This document shows positions 21,611 through 30,912 of a DNA stretch of 33,882 nt, in pieces. The notes beneath the pieces are model-generated. The model did not search any database. It was not told where the DNA came from and saw nothing but the letters and a program-made list of their open reading frames with translations. The stretch spans positions 1 through 33,882 of the forward strand of contig CAIKHN010000002.1 in the NCBI GenBank assembly GCA_903827265.1. Reading direction: 5' to 3'. A program made the position numbers and the translations under genes. How positions within the stretch are numbered: the first letter of the stretch is position 1; the number at the start of each line of letters is the position of its first letter. Source of the DNA: Candidatus Uhrbacteria bacterium (GTDB lineage: Bacteria; Patescibacteriota; Patescibacteriia; UBA9934).

Positions 21611-22747
21611 ATGAGAATCGGTATAGACGCAAGATTCTACGGCCCGCGTGTTGGAGGCGGCGGCCTCGGCCGTTACGTCGCAGAATTGGTGACTGCACTG
21701 CAGAGTGTCGACACAGATAACGAGTACGTGCTCTTTTTACGCAAAGAGAATTTCCACGAGTGCGTTATTACCAATACGCGATTCACCAAACGCATGGTGG
21801 ATGTTCCGTGGTATTCGTTTGCAGAACAGCGAGAGATGCCCCGCGAAATTGCGCTCGCCAAGGTGAATCTTATGCACTATCCGCATTGGAATGTGCCGAT
21901 ATTCTCTCGCGTGCCGTTCGTCGTGACAATTCACGATCTTATTCTGCTTGAGGATCCGGCGTCGGCGCGCGCAACGACTCGTAATGCATTTTTGCACGGC
22001 ATAAAGAGCATTGGACATCGTATTGCGCTCGAGACAGCGATCCATCGGAGTAAGCACATCGTTGCTATTTCTGAATACACCAAGCATTCAATCCTTGAGC
22101 ACTTCCGAGTGTCTGGAGGAAAGATTTCTGTGGTGTACAACGGAGTACGGCCACCAGTTGGTGCAGAAAAGGTGTCACTCGCGGAACTTGGCGTACAACA
22201 GCCGTATATTCTCTCTGTTGGCAACGGATATCCGCACAAAAATCTCGAGACAACACTTTCGAGTTTCCGCAAACTTTGCGATTCCGACGAGCGAACCATG
22301 CTTGTGCTCGCAGGAAAACGCGACATGTTTGTTCAAAGACTCGAGACGTTTGCACTCGAGATCGGGGTTCCGGCGTCACGAATTCGTTTCGTGAACACGC
22401 CGACAGACGCGGCGCTTGCTCGGTTATACCAGGATGCATCATTGCTCGTGATTGCTTCTCGGATTGAGGGTTTTGGGATTCCTCCGCTTGAAGCATTGGC
22501 GCTTGGGATTCCGGTTGCTGCGAGCCATACGTCATCATTACCTGAAGTGCTTGGAGATGCGGTGCGATATTTTGATCCTGATGATGACGACGCCCTTGCT
22601 CGGCTGATGTTCGAATCCGTCCATCATGCAACTGCATGGCAGAGCCTTAAAGCTTTAGGAATTCGTCAGGCTGAGAAATTTTCGTGGAAAAAGACAGCAC
22701 TTGCGATGCGTGATATTTATCGAAACTTTGCTGATCGACGACTGTGA
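21611..22747 (+). CDS. Glycosyltransferase family 4
   Basis: A 378-residue GT-B glycosyltransferase. The N-terminal domain starts MRIGIDARFYGPRVGGGGLGRYVAEL and includes TIHDLILLEDP. The C-terminal donor-binding domain has ILSVGNGYPHKNL and the E-x7-E motif SRIEGFGIPPLEALALG, followed by AASHTSSLPEVLGDAV. It probably transfers a sugar from a nucleotide donor during surface glycan assembly at the cytoplasmic face. Its TGA overlaps the GTG of the DUF4012 gene, so glycan synthesis and the membrane protein are translationally coupled. Confidence 0.9.
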   Translation: MRIGIDARFYGPRVGGGGLGRYVAELVTALQSVDTDNEYVLFLRKENFHECVITNTRFTKRMVDVPWYSFAEQREMPREIALAKVNLMHYPHWNVPIFSRVPFVVTIHDLILLEDPASARATTRNAFLHGIKSIGHRIALETAIHRSKHIVAISEYTKHSILEHFRVSGGKISVVYNGVRPPVGAEKVSLAELGVQQPYILSVGNGYPHKNLETTLSSFRKLCDSDERTMLVLAGKRDMFVQRLETFALEIGVPASRIRFVNTPTDAALARLYQDASLLVIASRIEGFGIPPLEALALGIPVAASHTSSLPEVLGDAVRYFDPDDDDALARLMFESVHHATAWQSLKALGIRQAEKFSWKKTALAMRDIYRNFADRRL

Positions 22748-25350
22748 ACGAACATCGTGAACATCTGAATCAGTTTGATGACGCTCTGCCAGAGCGGTTT
22801 TCTGATATTCATCGTTCGGATGACGAGAAAAAGTTGCGCGTACACCAGGGGAACGCAGAGCCGTCGCCGTATATTGTGAAGCTTTCCCGTGAAGATGTCG
22901 TCGCTCGACAAGTGTCGAACATTTCTGAAGAAATTGAAGCGCTCGCGAGAAGTCTTATTATCGATGGGGATGACGAACAGAACCCAATCGAATCTGCGCA
23001 GGAACATGAAGATCTTGGTATTGATTTTTCCGATATTTCCGGTCAGTTACGAGAATTCGATACTGTTATTCCGCAGGCCGAGGCTCCACGAATCAGTCGC
23101 TCTGCATCGCTCAAGCCTGCATTACCGCGCATTTCCCTTGATGACGCGCTCGCAGCATTCATTGAGGCACCGGTTTCCGTGGAAGCGTTTGTTCCAGAGG
23201 AGTCGGTCATCGACGAACGTTCGTTTGAAAGCCTTTCGCAAGAATCGCTTGTCGAAAGCGTTTCAACGACGTCGCCATGGGTGGCTGCGGCTGTTATCGA
23301 AGACGTACGGAACGATAGCGGGGAATTGTCGACGATGCGCAAAGTTTCGCGTTTTGAATGGGGATTTTTGCGTCATGCGCCAGTTCGAGCGCTTGCGGCA
23401 TTTGTGCTGCTTTCCTTTGTGATGGTTCTTCCGCTTCACGCTATGCAGACGCTGTCGGGCACGGCGCATCAGGTGGGAACAGTGAAAGATATAGGCATCG
23501 CCGCACTTGATGATGTTTCGCGGGCGACATCGGCATTGAGTGCGCAGGATTTTGGTGCCGCAGAAACAGATTTCTCTGCTGCGGCAGAAAAGTTTTCCAC
23601 TGCACAGGATTCCTTGAATGATCTGCATGCTGGAGTGGTGGCGTTGGTGAATGTTATCCCGCAAACAGATCGCACATACGAATCGGTTCGTGGCCTAATT
23701 ACTGCGGGTCAGGAATTATCGCAGACCGCATCGGTGATGGCAGAGGCTGTGGGAACGATTCCATCACAATCCGCAACCGACATTGTCACGAAATTGAATT
23801 TACTCAACGCGTATATTGAAAATGCGCTTCCGCATGTTCTCACAGCACAGGCTGCGCTTGCGAAAGTTGATGCGTCAGTTGTTCCGGCTGCGTATACGGA
23901 AAAAATCGTAAAGCTTCAGTCGGAAACACCGGCAATCGCGCAATCGATGCAGGAGTTTTTAACCTTTGTGCATACGTTAACGTTCCTGCTTGGCGGCGAC
24001 AGCACTATGCGATACCTCGCATTATTCCAAAACAATACCGAGCTTCGTCCAACGGGTGGGTTCGTTGGGAGTTTTGCGGAAATCGACATGGACAACGGGG
24101 CAATCGCGAACATGCGACTCCCTGGTGGGGGCACGTATGACGTTCAAGGTCAGCTCGATGCCTTCGTGGAAGCTCCGCAACCACTTTCGTTGATTAATCC
24201 ACGATGGGAGTTCCAGGATGGGAACTGGTTTCCAGATTTTCCAACGTCAGCAAAAAAGATGCAGTGGTTTTATGAGCATGCTGGCGGACCAACAACCGAC
24301 GGCGTCGTTGCGGTAAACGCAACATTTATTGAGAAGCTTCTTGATGTTGTTGGGCCAATTGAGATGCCAGAATACGGCATAACATTGAATGCTGAGAATT
24401 TTGTTTTTGCAACAGAAAAGGCGGTAGAAGTTGATGCGGACAAAACAAAAAATACGCCAAAGGCTATTCTTGGTGACATGGCGCCAAAGCTTATTGAAAA
24501 AATTAAAGCTGCTGATACAAAAACACTCATTGCGCTTGTCATGCTTGTAGAGAAGGGGCTTGTTGAGAAAGACATCCAGGTATATTTCCGCAACAATGAT
24601 GCCGAAAAGACAATGCAGGACTTAGGGTTCGGAGGAGCAATTGCGCAAACAAAGGGTGACTATCTCATGGTTGTCGATACGAATATTGGTGGAGGAAAGA
24701 CTGACGCGGTGATTGATCAGCATATTGATCAGCAGGTGACGATTGCCGAGAGCGGAATGGTCCAGGATGACATTACTCTTACAAAAACACATCACGGCAT
24801 GGCGAGTGCGTTGTTTAGCGGAAAGAATAACGTTGATTACGTGCGGTTCTACGTTCCAGAAGGAAGCGTCTTGTTGTCTGCTGATGGGTTTGAGGCTCCG
24901 TCAAAGGCGCTCTTTGAAGCATCAGACGTTCCATTGACCGCCGATGACGACCTTTCAATCGTTATGAGCGGACAGACTCGTGACTCGATTTCCGGAATGG
25001 ATATTTGGAACGAATTCGGAAAAACTGTCTTTGGTGGATGGGTACAGACCGCGCCAGGTGAAACGCAGGTGATTCATGTATCGTATCGTATTCCGCAGGT
25101 ATTATTTTCAGCTGATGCAGATACGTCGCTTCTTGCTCGTCTTCGTCGTCAACTTGGGTTCGATAATCATGACGGGTATTCATTGTTTGTTCAGAAACAG
25201 TCCGGTGTGGTTTCTCGTACTACGACGGTTCACGTGAAGTATCCAACGACCTTAAAAACATATTGGACAAACGGTACAGGCGAAGATACGGACACGGTGA
25301 ACACCGAAAATACACGAGATGCATTCTTTGGGTGGATTTTTGCTCGGTAA
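22744..25350 (+). CDS. DUF4012 domain-containing membrane protein
   Basis: 868 residues. An acidic, low-complexity N-terminal region of about 210 residues is probably cytoplasmic. One membrane segment follows (about 216-236, RALAAFVLLSFVMVLPLHAM), then a large extracytoplasmic part with a helical stretch and the DUF4012 core: YLALFQNNTELRPTGGFVGS, MRLPGGGTYDVQGQL and WFPDFPTSAKKMQWFYEHAG. The function is unknown; the family is widespread in CPR and Gram-positive bacteria and often lies beside glycosyltransferases, as here. The fold has been noted to resemble LytR-type envelope proteins only loosely, so no activity is assigned. The start is a GTG that overlaps the upstream stop (GTGA). Confidence 0.9.
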   Translation: MNEHREHLNQFDDALPERFSDIHRSDDEKKLRVHQGNAEPSPYIVKLSREDVVARQVSNISEEIEALARSLIIDGDDEQNPIESAQEHEDLGIDFSDISGQLREFDTVIPQAEAPRISRSASLKPALPRISLDDALAAFIEAPVSVEAFVPEESVIDERSFESLSQESLVESVSTTSPWVAAAVIEDVRNDSGELSTMRKVSRFEWGFLRHAPVRALAAFVLLSFVMVLPLHAMQTLSGTAHQVGTVKDIGIAALDDVSRATSALSAQDFGAAETDFSAAAEKFSTAQDSLNDLHAGVVALVNVIPQTDRTYESVRGLITAGQELSQTASVMAEAVGTIPSQSATDIVTKLNLLNAYIENALPHVLTAQAALAKVDASVVPAAYTEKIVKLQSETPAIAQSMQEFLTFVHTLTFLLGGDSTMRYLALFQNNTELRPTGGFVGSFAEIDMDNGAIANMRLPGGGTYDVQGQLDAFVEAPQPLSLINPRWEFQDGNWFPDFPTSAKKMQWFYEHAGGPTTDGVVAVNATFIEKLLDVVGPIEMPEYGITLNAENFVFATEKAVEVDADKTKNTPKAILGDMAPKLIEKIKAADTKTLIALVMLVEKGLVEKDIQVYFRNNDAEKTMQDLGFGGAIAQTKGDYLMVVDTNIGGGKTDAVIDQHIDQQVTIAESGMVQDDITLTKTHHGMASALFSGKNNVDYVRFYVPEGSVLLSADGFEAPSKALFEASDVPLTADDDLSIVMSGQTRDSISGMDIWNEFGKTVFGGWVQTAPGETQVIHVSYRIPQVLFSADADTSLLARLRRQLGFDNHDGYSLFVQKQSGVVSRTTTVHVKYPTTLKTYWTNGTGEDTDTVNTENTRDAFFGWIFAR

Positions 25351-25352
25351 GT

Positions 25353-27179
25353 ATGCTAACGAAGCGGAAACATCACCATCACGAAGCGAATGTCTCCGCC
25401 GAACAGACGGAAGCCGATATTGATGCGGGTCTTTCGGCGATTTATGGCGATGAACGTGACGATTTAAAGGTCGTAACACAGGGAGGGTCCTCGTTGACGC
25501 AGTTTCTTGTTCGGACGATTATTGTACTTTTGGTGTTGTGCGTTGTGGTGTTTGGAGGATACGTCGTGTACTCGCGATTTTTCGGAACAGGACAGGAAGG
25601 AAAGCCGCTTTCCATGGAATTCGTTGGGTCTGACGAACTGCAAAGCGGAGCTCGCACAACAATTGAATTCGATTACGCGAATCACACATCGTATCCATTG
25701 ACCAACGTCGAAATCGACATCAATCTCCCTGCGGGATTCGTCGTGACGTCATCAACACCAACGGCGACCAGCGCGAACGACTTGGTATTTACCCTTGGAA
25801 CGCTTGCGGGCAAAAGCGATGGAAAGATTCTTCTTGAGGGCGTGTGGAATGTTGACGTGCCGAGCACAACAGGTATTCAAGCATTAGCGTCATATAAGCC
25901 GGCAAACTTTAACGCGCAATTTCACGATATCGTCACAAAAACGATTGCGACGAATACGAGCACGACCACGGTGACAATCGATGCACCAACAACGGCGAGC
26001 GTTGGTGATACGGTGGCCTACACGGTTCACGTACAGAATGCTGGCGCGGAAACACTTGTTGCGCCGCAAGTCAGTATTGCATTGCCAGCAGGATTCTTCG
26101 TTGCGAAAAGTGTGCCGGCGCTTGCTGCTGGTGCATCGCCGACCTATACGCTTGCGGATATTCCATCGCTTGCAGAATCGACAATTGTGCTTACTGGTGC
26201 ATTTGCGTCAGATGCTTCTGGAACGGCAACGTTGACGGCAGTCAGCGGTATTGCTGGAACGCGATTTTCTCCGCAGGCCACGGCAACAGTAGCAACAGAA
26301 GTGAAGGGAAGTGCGCTTTCGCTTGCAATGGTTGGAAATGGGGCGCAAGGAACGATTGTTGCAGATCCTGGATCATTGTTCCGTATTGCGTTGCGTATTG
26401 AAAATACAAGCGACAGTGCAATAACCGATGCGACGGCGCTTCTTGATTTTACTGCAGAGGATAATTTACCGATTGACTGGAGCGGCGTGGTGCTTGCAGG
26501 CGGGAAAGTGACGGCAAGGGGCATCACCTTTGATGCAAAGACAATTGGCACACTTGCGGCCGGCGATCACAAAACGCTTGACCTCGCATTTCCCTTAAAG
26601 GTTGATCTTTCTGCGGTGAGCAGTGAATTTTCCGTTGCATTTTCTGCAACACGAGGAGCGATAACCGTTCAGGCGGCTCCACTTTCTGTGCAACTCAATT
26701 CCGACGCCGCGGTGCTGAGTTCCGTCCGATATTTCGATGACGCCGGTGCTCCGCTTGGGAGCGGTCCGTTGCCGCCAATCGTGGGCAGCGTAACGCATTA
26801 TCGGGCGCTTTGGACTATTGCAAGCGGGCTGCACGGCTTGAATACCGTCACGGTTTCTGCGACGCTCCCAGACGGTGTGCTCTGGGATGATTTTTCTACT
26901 GAAACAAGCGGATCGATAGTATATGACTCAGGAACGCGGACGGTTCGATGGACTGTGTCGAGTATTCCAGCAGGATCTGCCGCGGTCACGGCCCGATTCA
27001 GCGTATCGATCGCGCCGACGGCGGCAGATGTCAGTCTCGCAAAGACTCTGGTTGGAAAAGCCGTACTGAATGCCAAAGATGACATGACCGGAGCGTTCCT
27101 TGAGCGATCCGCTGACGCCGTTACGACGGAATGTATTGGTGACGTGCTCGTGAAAGGTAAAGGAGCCGTGAAAGCGTAA
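25353..27179 (+). CDS. Membrane-anchored surface protein with DUF11/Ig-like repeats
   Basis: 608 residues from the ATG at 25353, 2 nt after the DUF4012 stop; the ORF-track start at 25263 lies inside that gene. A His-rich N-terminus (KRKHHHHEAN) and an acidic segment precede one membrane helix (about residues 50-73, LVRTIIVLLVLCVVVFGGYVV). The rest is built of repeated beta-sandwich modules of about 110-130 residues: SGARTTIEFDYANHTSYPLTNVEIDINLPAGF..., VGDTVAYTVHVQNAGAETLV..., PGSLFRIALRIENTSD..., VTHYRALWTIASGLHGLNTV.... These resemble DUF11/CARDB-type adhesin or stalk domains. It probably works with the DUF4012 protein on the cell surface. Confidence 0.82.
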   Translation: MLTKRKHHHHEANVSAEQTEADIDAGLSAIYGDERDDLKVVTQGGSSLTQFLVRTIIVLLVLCVVVFGGYVVYSRFFGTGQEGKPLSMEFVGSDELQSGARTTIEFDYANHTSYPLTNVEIDINLPAGFVVTSSTPTATSANDLVFTLGTLAGKSDGKILLEGVWNVDVPSTTGIQALASYKPANFNAQFHDIVTKTIATNTSTTTVTIDAPTTASVGDTVAYTVHVQNAGAETLVAPQVSIALPAGFFVAKSVPALAAGASPTYTLADIPSLAESTIVLTGAFASDASGTATLTAVSGIAGTRFSPQATATVATEVKGSALSLAMVGNGAQGTIVADPGSLFRIALRIENTSDSAITDATALLDFTAEDNLPIDWSGVVLAGGKVTARGITFDAKTIGTLAAGDHKTLDLAFPLKVDLSAVSSEFSVAFSATRGAITVQAAPLSVQLNSDAAVLSSVRYFDDAGAPLGSGPLPPIVGSVTHYRALWTIASGLHGLNTVTVSATLPDGVLWDDFSTETSGSIVYDSGTRTVRWTVSSIPAGSAAVTARFSVSIAPTAADVSLAKTLVGKAVLNAKDDMTGAFLERSADAVTTECIGDVLVKGKGAVKA

Positions 27180-27181
27180 AA

Positions 27182-27194
27182 GGGTCAGGTCTTG
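27182..27194. repeat. Solo copy of the VOC-cassette end (GGGTCAGGTCTTG)
   Basis: Thirteen bases identical to the outer end of the cassette inverted repeat at 18974. It sits between two convergent genes and supplies the TGA stop of the 27185 glycosyltransferase. Confidence 0.7.
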
Positions 27195-28342
27195 CTTTTG
27201 GCGATTTCTCGTAATGTCTCAAGCACGATTGATCCGGTCCTTTTCCATGAGAATTGCTGTGCGTGTTCGATCCCTCGCACACGGAGAATGTTTTGGAGCT
27301 TTGGGCCGTGTGGTTCGTCGAGAAGCTGGTGGAGAGCCTGGACGATATCGGTGATGTTGAGTGGATCAACGTACATCGCAGCGTTGCCCGCAACGTCGGG
27401 AAGAGAGGACGTGATGCTCGTGATTACTGGAGTGCCACAGGTCATTGCTTCAAGTACTGGAAGTCCGAATCCTTCGTAGAATGATGGGAAGAGAAGTGCT
27501 GTTGCGCCGCGGATGACCGCGGATTTATGTTTTTCAGGGATGTATGCGACTTCGTGGATATCGTTCCGATATGCTGAGGCGGCAAGCGCTGCGTCAATAT
27601 GTGTTGTTTTCCATCCTTTTGTTCCGGCGAGAACGAGAGGAATCGCCTGACCGCCGTTTTTGCGGAACATGGTGTATGCCGCAATAACACTATCGAGATT
27701 TTTTCGTGGCTCCCGTGTTGCGAGCGCAAGAAGATATGGATGATTTAAGTCGTATGCGGCGCGGTAAGATTTGTCGGAGGACTGTTCTCTTGGGCAAAAG
27801 ATATCGTGATCAACGCCAAGATGTGCCACGGTGATGTGTTCGGGCAAAACACCGTAATGCGTTATAGCGTCGCGTTTACTATGTTCAGAAACGGCAATAA
27901 CACGTTTTGCACGCTGAAAGATTGCGTCTTCATTCGTGATTCGCGCCCGCAGATGGTCTTTGTACGTAAAGAAATGTGGGACTGTCCGGATCGCAGCGTC
28001 ATGAAAAATGACGGCATATGGCAGTCGGGTTTTGCACAGATGTGCATTTGGAAAAAGCCAAGCGTCGGGAGTTTCTGGAAGAAAACGCTCCATCGTTGGC
28101 CCGAACGGCAATGCCCATAGTGCGCTTGCCACTTTGTTCGGAATGGAGAACGGCGAAACGGTGACGTTGTGCTCGCGAAATGTCGGAAGATTCATGAGTG
28201 TGTCGTCTGTTCCTGTTGCGAAAAGCAAAAAATGATCATTCGGTGCCGCCGCTGCCATAGCGTGAACGAGCGACTCCGTAACAATCCCTACGCCAGTTTT
28301 GTGGGGAGCGGTGAGTGATCGAATGTCGACAGCGATCTTCAT
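27185..28342 (-). CDS. Glycosyltransferase family 4
   Basis: A 385-residue GT-B enzyme. The start MKIAVDIRSLTAPHKTGVGIVTESL matches the donor-independent N-terminal domain; FHDAAIRTVPHFF and VIAVSEHSKRDAI follow. The donor-side motifs are YLLALATREPRKNLDSVI and SFYEGFGLPVLEAMTCGTPVI, then TSSLPDVAGNAAMYVDP. It is the last of three genes in an operon (sugar phosphotransferase, GT4, GT4) and overlaps the previous gene by 4 nt. The C-terminus ends inside a copy of the cassette-end sequence, so its last residues (KSKT) may be derived from the insertion. Confidence 0.9.
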   Translation of the reverse strand: MKIAVDIRSLTAPHKTGVGIVTESLVHAMAAAAPNDHFLLFATGTDDTLMNLPTFREHNVTVSPFSIPNKVASALWALPFGPTMERFLPETPDAWLFPNAHLCKTRLPYAVIFHDAAIRTVPHFFTYKDHLRARITNEDAIFQRAKRVIAVSEHSKRDAITHYGVLPEHITVAHLGVDHDIFCPREQSSDKSYRAAYDLNHPYLLALATREPRKNLDSVIAAYTMFRKNGGQAIPLVLAGTKGWKTTHIDAALAASAYRNDIHEVAYIPEKHKSAVIRGATALLFPSFYEGFGLPVLEAMTCGTPVITSITSSLPDVAGNAAMYVDPLNITDIVQALHQLLDEPHGPKLQNILRVRGIEHAQQFSWKRTGSIVLETLREIAKSKT

Positions 28343-29430
28343 GATGCTTGCGATACGCGTTCTACGATATCATGCATCGATTGACGGAACCGTTCGACGG
28401 AGAATTGTTCGGCGTGAGCTTTGATTGTTGCTGGATTGAATTGCTTTTCGTCGAAATGAAAAATGGTGTCGGCGAGTGCTTCCCAGGTTTGTTCAGCGAA
28501 AAATGTTCCAGTGATGCCGTCGAGAACAGTTTCCTGTGCGCCGCCCTTATTGAATGCGATAACTGGTCGTCCGGCAGCCATAGATTCGACTGCGGTAATT
28601 CCAAAATCTTCTTCCTGTGGATGAATAAAAGCAATTGCATTCGCGAAAAGCCGCGCGCGCTCTTCGTCGGTGACTCGTCCAACGAATGTTACGTTTGATT
28701 TTGCCATTGCACGAAGCTTTTCTTCCTCGGGTCCGCTTCCAAAAACAACGAGCGGGACGCCGATTCGGTTGCATGCAGCAATCACGAGATCGTAGCGTTT
28801 ATATGACACTAAACGGCCGCCAATGAGGAACGCGGTTTTTGGTGCGGTGCTTATGGAGAATGCGTGAGTGTCGACTGGCGGATACACAACGGTACTGTCT
28901 TTCCCGTAATACTTTTTAATGCGTTGGCGGACCGTTTCAGAATTTGCGACGAAATAATCAACCCGCTCGGCAGCAAGACGATCCCAGCTTCGCAACACGC
29001 TTTGAATAAGCGGGAGGAGTATTTTAATAAACTTTGGCGCGCGGAGTTCGTCGACGTAACTTGTTGCGTCGCTCCAGAGGTAGCGTGTTGGAGTGTGGCA
29101 GTAGCAAACATGAACAGCATTTGCGTTTGGAATAATGCCCTTCGCAAAGCCGCTTGCGCTGGAAATGACAACATCGTATTCCTGGAGGGGATAGTGCTCA
29201 GTAGCAATGGGCATGAGGGGAAGGAGCCATCGCATTTTACGAATCGCACCAGGAATTTTTTGGAGGAACGATGTGCGGATATCTTTGTGCCCAAACACAG
29301 GATCCATGGTCTGGGGGTCGTAGAGCAGCGTAAATGTTGGAGCAAGCGGCCAAAGGCTTTGCAATACTTCGAGCACGCGCTCTGCTCCGCCAAGTTGCGT
29401 CAGGTGATCGTGGACAAGAGCGACCCGCAT
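28339..29430 (-). CDS. Glycosyltransferase family 4 (WbaZ/mannosyltransferase-like)
   Basis: 363 residues from MRVALVHDHLTQLGGAERVL, a start typical of the WbaZ-like GT4 group; the ORF-track start (29439) adds three residues (MKC). Other landmarks are CYCHTPTRYLWSD, VANSETVRQRI, TVVYPPVDTHAF, FLIGGRLVSYKRYDLVI and the donor motif EEDFGITAVESMAAGRPVIAFNKGG. Relatives transfer mannose, rhamnose or similar sugars in O-antigen or capsule-like glycans; the sugar here cannot be named. It lies 6-15 nt downstream of the initiating sugar phosphotransferase gene and would act just after it. Confidence 0.9.
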   Translation of the reverse strand: MRVALVHDHLTQLGGAERVLEVLQSLWPLAPTFTLLYDPQTMDPVFGHKDIRTSFLQKIPGAIRKMRWLLPLMPIATEHYPLQEYDVVISSASGFAKGIIPNANAVHVCYCHTPTRYLWSDATSYVDELRAPKFIKILLPLIQSVLRSWDRLAAERVDYFVANSETVRQRIKKYYGKDSTVVYPPVDTHAFSISTAPKTAFLIGGRLVSYKRYDLVIAACNRIGVPLVVFGSGPEEEKLRAMAKSNVTFVGRVTDEERARLFANAIAFIHPQEEDFGITAVESMAAGRPVIAFNKGGAQETVLDGITGTFFAEQTWEALADTIFHFDEKQFNPATIKAHAEQFSVERFRQSMHDIVERVSQAS

Positions 29431-29445
29431 ACATTTCACGATGAT

Positions 29446-30846
29446 TTAGTAGGCGCCGCTTCGGAGAAGAATCGCTAGTGGGGTTTTTACCACGATAACG
29501 AGGTCCAGCCAGGGGCTCCAGTTCTCAATATAGTACATATCTAGTCGGACTTCGTCGTCGAAGTCAAGCGACGCCCTGCCGCTGACCTGAGCCATGCCGG
29601 TAATGCCAGGCTTGATAGTGAGAACCTTTCGTTGGTGTGGCTTGTACATTGCGACTTCTTCTGGGAGGTGCGGGCGAGGTCCAACAAGGCTCATGCTGCC
29701 GATAAGAACCGAATAAAATTGTGGAATTTCGTCTAAACTCCAGTTGCGAATGAACCGTCCAACGCGAGTAACACGTGGGTCATTCTGCAATTTAAAGAGC
29801 GGCGTTCCTTCGCGTTCATTTCCGTATGTTTTGAGAAATTCAGGATCGGATCGGAGTGCATGTGCGCCACGAATCATCGATCGGAATTTGAGGAAAGCGA
29901 ATTCTTTTCCACCTTGACCAACACGAGGCCGTGAGAAAAAGATCGAGCCTGGATTTTCAAGAACAATGGAGAGCGCGATGATGATTTGCAGGGGAAGAGT
30001 AATGGTAATGAGAAATATCGCGATGACAATATCAAAAATGCGTTTATAAATTGCGCCCCAACCATCGAGCGGCGTTTTTGGAACTTCAATCACCGGCTGT
30101 TCGGCGAATGTGTGCATGATTGGCCGAAGCGTGCTTCCGGCAAAGAGGTCGGCGCTGTAGAGAAAGGTGCAATGTTCAGTATCGGTAAACACTTTAATTG
30201 CCGTGACATCGACGCGTGATGCGTCAGGATCTGCAAGGATGATCGCATCAAGTTCATCGTGGTGCTTCAACGTCAGAAGACGCTCGCGACTTTCTGGAGT
30301 GAATTGGGCGATATGCGTAACGACGCGATATCCGACGCTTGGGTGTGTTTCAAAAAACCGTTTGAGTTCATTTCCACTTTTCGTTTTCCCAACAATCGCA
30401 ACCGCATACACGCCAATGCCAAATCTTCGCAGCGATCGCTGAAGGAGCCGAAGCAAAATGCGTATGCTTACCACAAAAACAATTGCGAGAACCCATGCGG
30501 CAAGCACAATGAAACGTGATTCAAATAAGGCCCGCGAGAAGAACGCGACCGCCAAAATGAGTGCGATACTTGTAGAAACGCCGGTAATAACGCGAGTCAT
30601 TTCTGAAGCAATCCGTCGTGGATGAATGACGTAAAGCCCGGACATGGCAAAGATCGCCATGGTTAACAGCGCCATCGGAAGAATGACGCTAACGTATTCC
30701 TCGAAAGATAGCGCGAACAGTACTGGCTTAATTGAGGTAAATACTGACGTGAAGCGAAGGGAATATGCCGCCATCGCTGCAGAGACGAGGGCGAGATAAT
30801 CAAGCGGAATGAGGAGAGACGCAAATGCTAAATCTGCACGCTTCAT
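29446..30846 (-). CDS. Polyprenyl-phosphate sugar phosphotransferase (initiating glycosyltransferase)
   Basis: A 466-residue bacterial sugar transferase that moves a sugar 1-phosphate onto undecaprenyl phosphate, the first step of exported glycan synthesis. Four N-terminal membrane helices (residues about 8-135) precede a CoA-binding-like domain (AVAIVGKTKSGNELKRFF). After a further helix (FDIVIAIFLITITLPLQIII) comes the catalytic domain: FFSRPRVGQGGKEFAFLKFRSM, SLDEIPQFYSVLIGSMSLVGPRP and IKPGITGMAQVSGR. The start at 30846 (MKRADLAF) has TAAACT 8 nt upstream; the ORF-track start at 30915 runs through the rnpB terminator and is rejected. Confidence 0.93.
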   Translation of the reverse strand: MKRADLAFASLLIPLDYLALVSAAMAAYSLRFTSVFTSIKPVLFALSFEEYVSVILPMALLTMAIFAMSGLYVIHPRRIASEMTRVITGVSTSIALILAVAFFSRALFESRFIVLAAWVLAIVFVVSIRILLRLLQRSLRRFGIGVYAVAIVGKTKSGNELKRFFETHPSVGYRVVTHIAQFTPESRERLLTLKHHDELDAIILADPDASRVDVTAIKVFTDTEHCTFLYSADLFAGSTLRPIMHTFAEQPVIEVPKTPLDGWGAIYKRIFDIVIAIFLITITLPLQIIIALSIVLENPGSIFFSRPRVGQGGKEFAFLKFRSMIRGAHALRSDPEFLKTYGNEREGTPLFKLQNDPRVTRVGRFIRNWSLDEIPQFYSVLIGSMSLVGPRPHLPEEVAMYKPHQRKVLTIKPGITGMAQVSGRASLDFDDEVRLDMYYIENWSPWLDLVIVVKTPLAILLRSGAY

Positions 30847-30854
30847 ATGAAGGT

Positions 30855-30860
30855 AGTTTA
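30855..30860 (-). promoter_or_regulatory. -10 element, probable leaderless start of the glycan operon
   Basis: TAAACT on the minus strand, 8 nt before the ATG at 30846, between the rnpB terminator and the gene. Confidence 0.45.
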
Positions 30861-30869
30861 CACCAGAAA

Positions 30870-30896
30870 CGAAAATCACGACCGTCAGGCCGTGAT
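30870..30896 (-). terminator. Terminator of rnpB
   Basis: ATCACGGCC-TGAC-GGTCGTGAT (one mismatch), then TTTTC on the minus strand, about 20 nt after the end of the P1 helix. Confidence 0.65.
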
Positions 30897-30912
30897 GTTC
30901 GATAATACTTTC

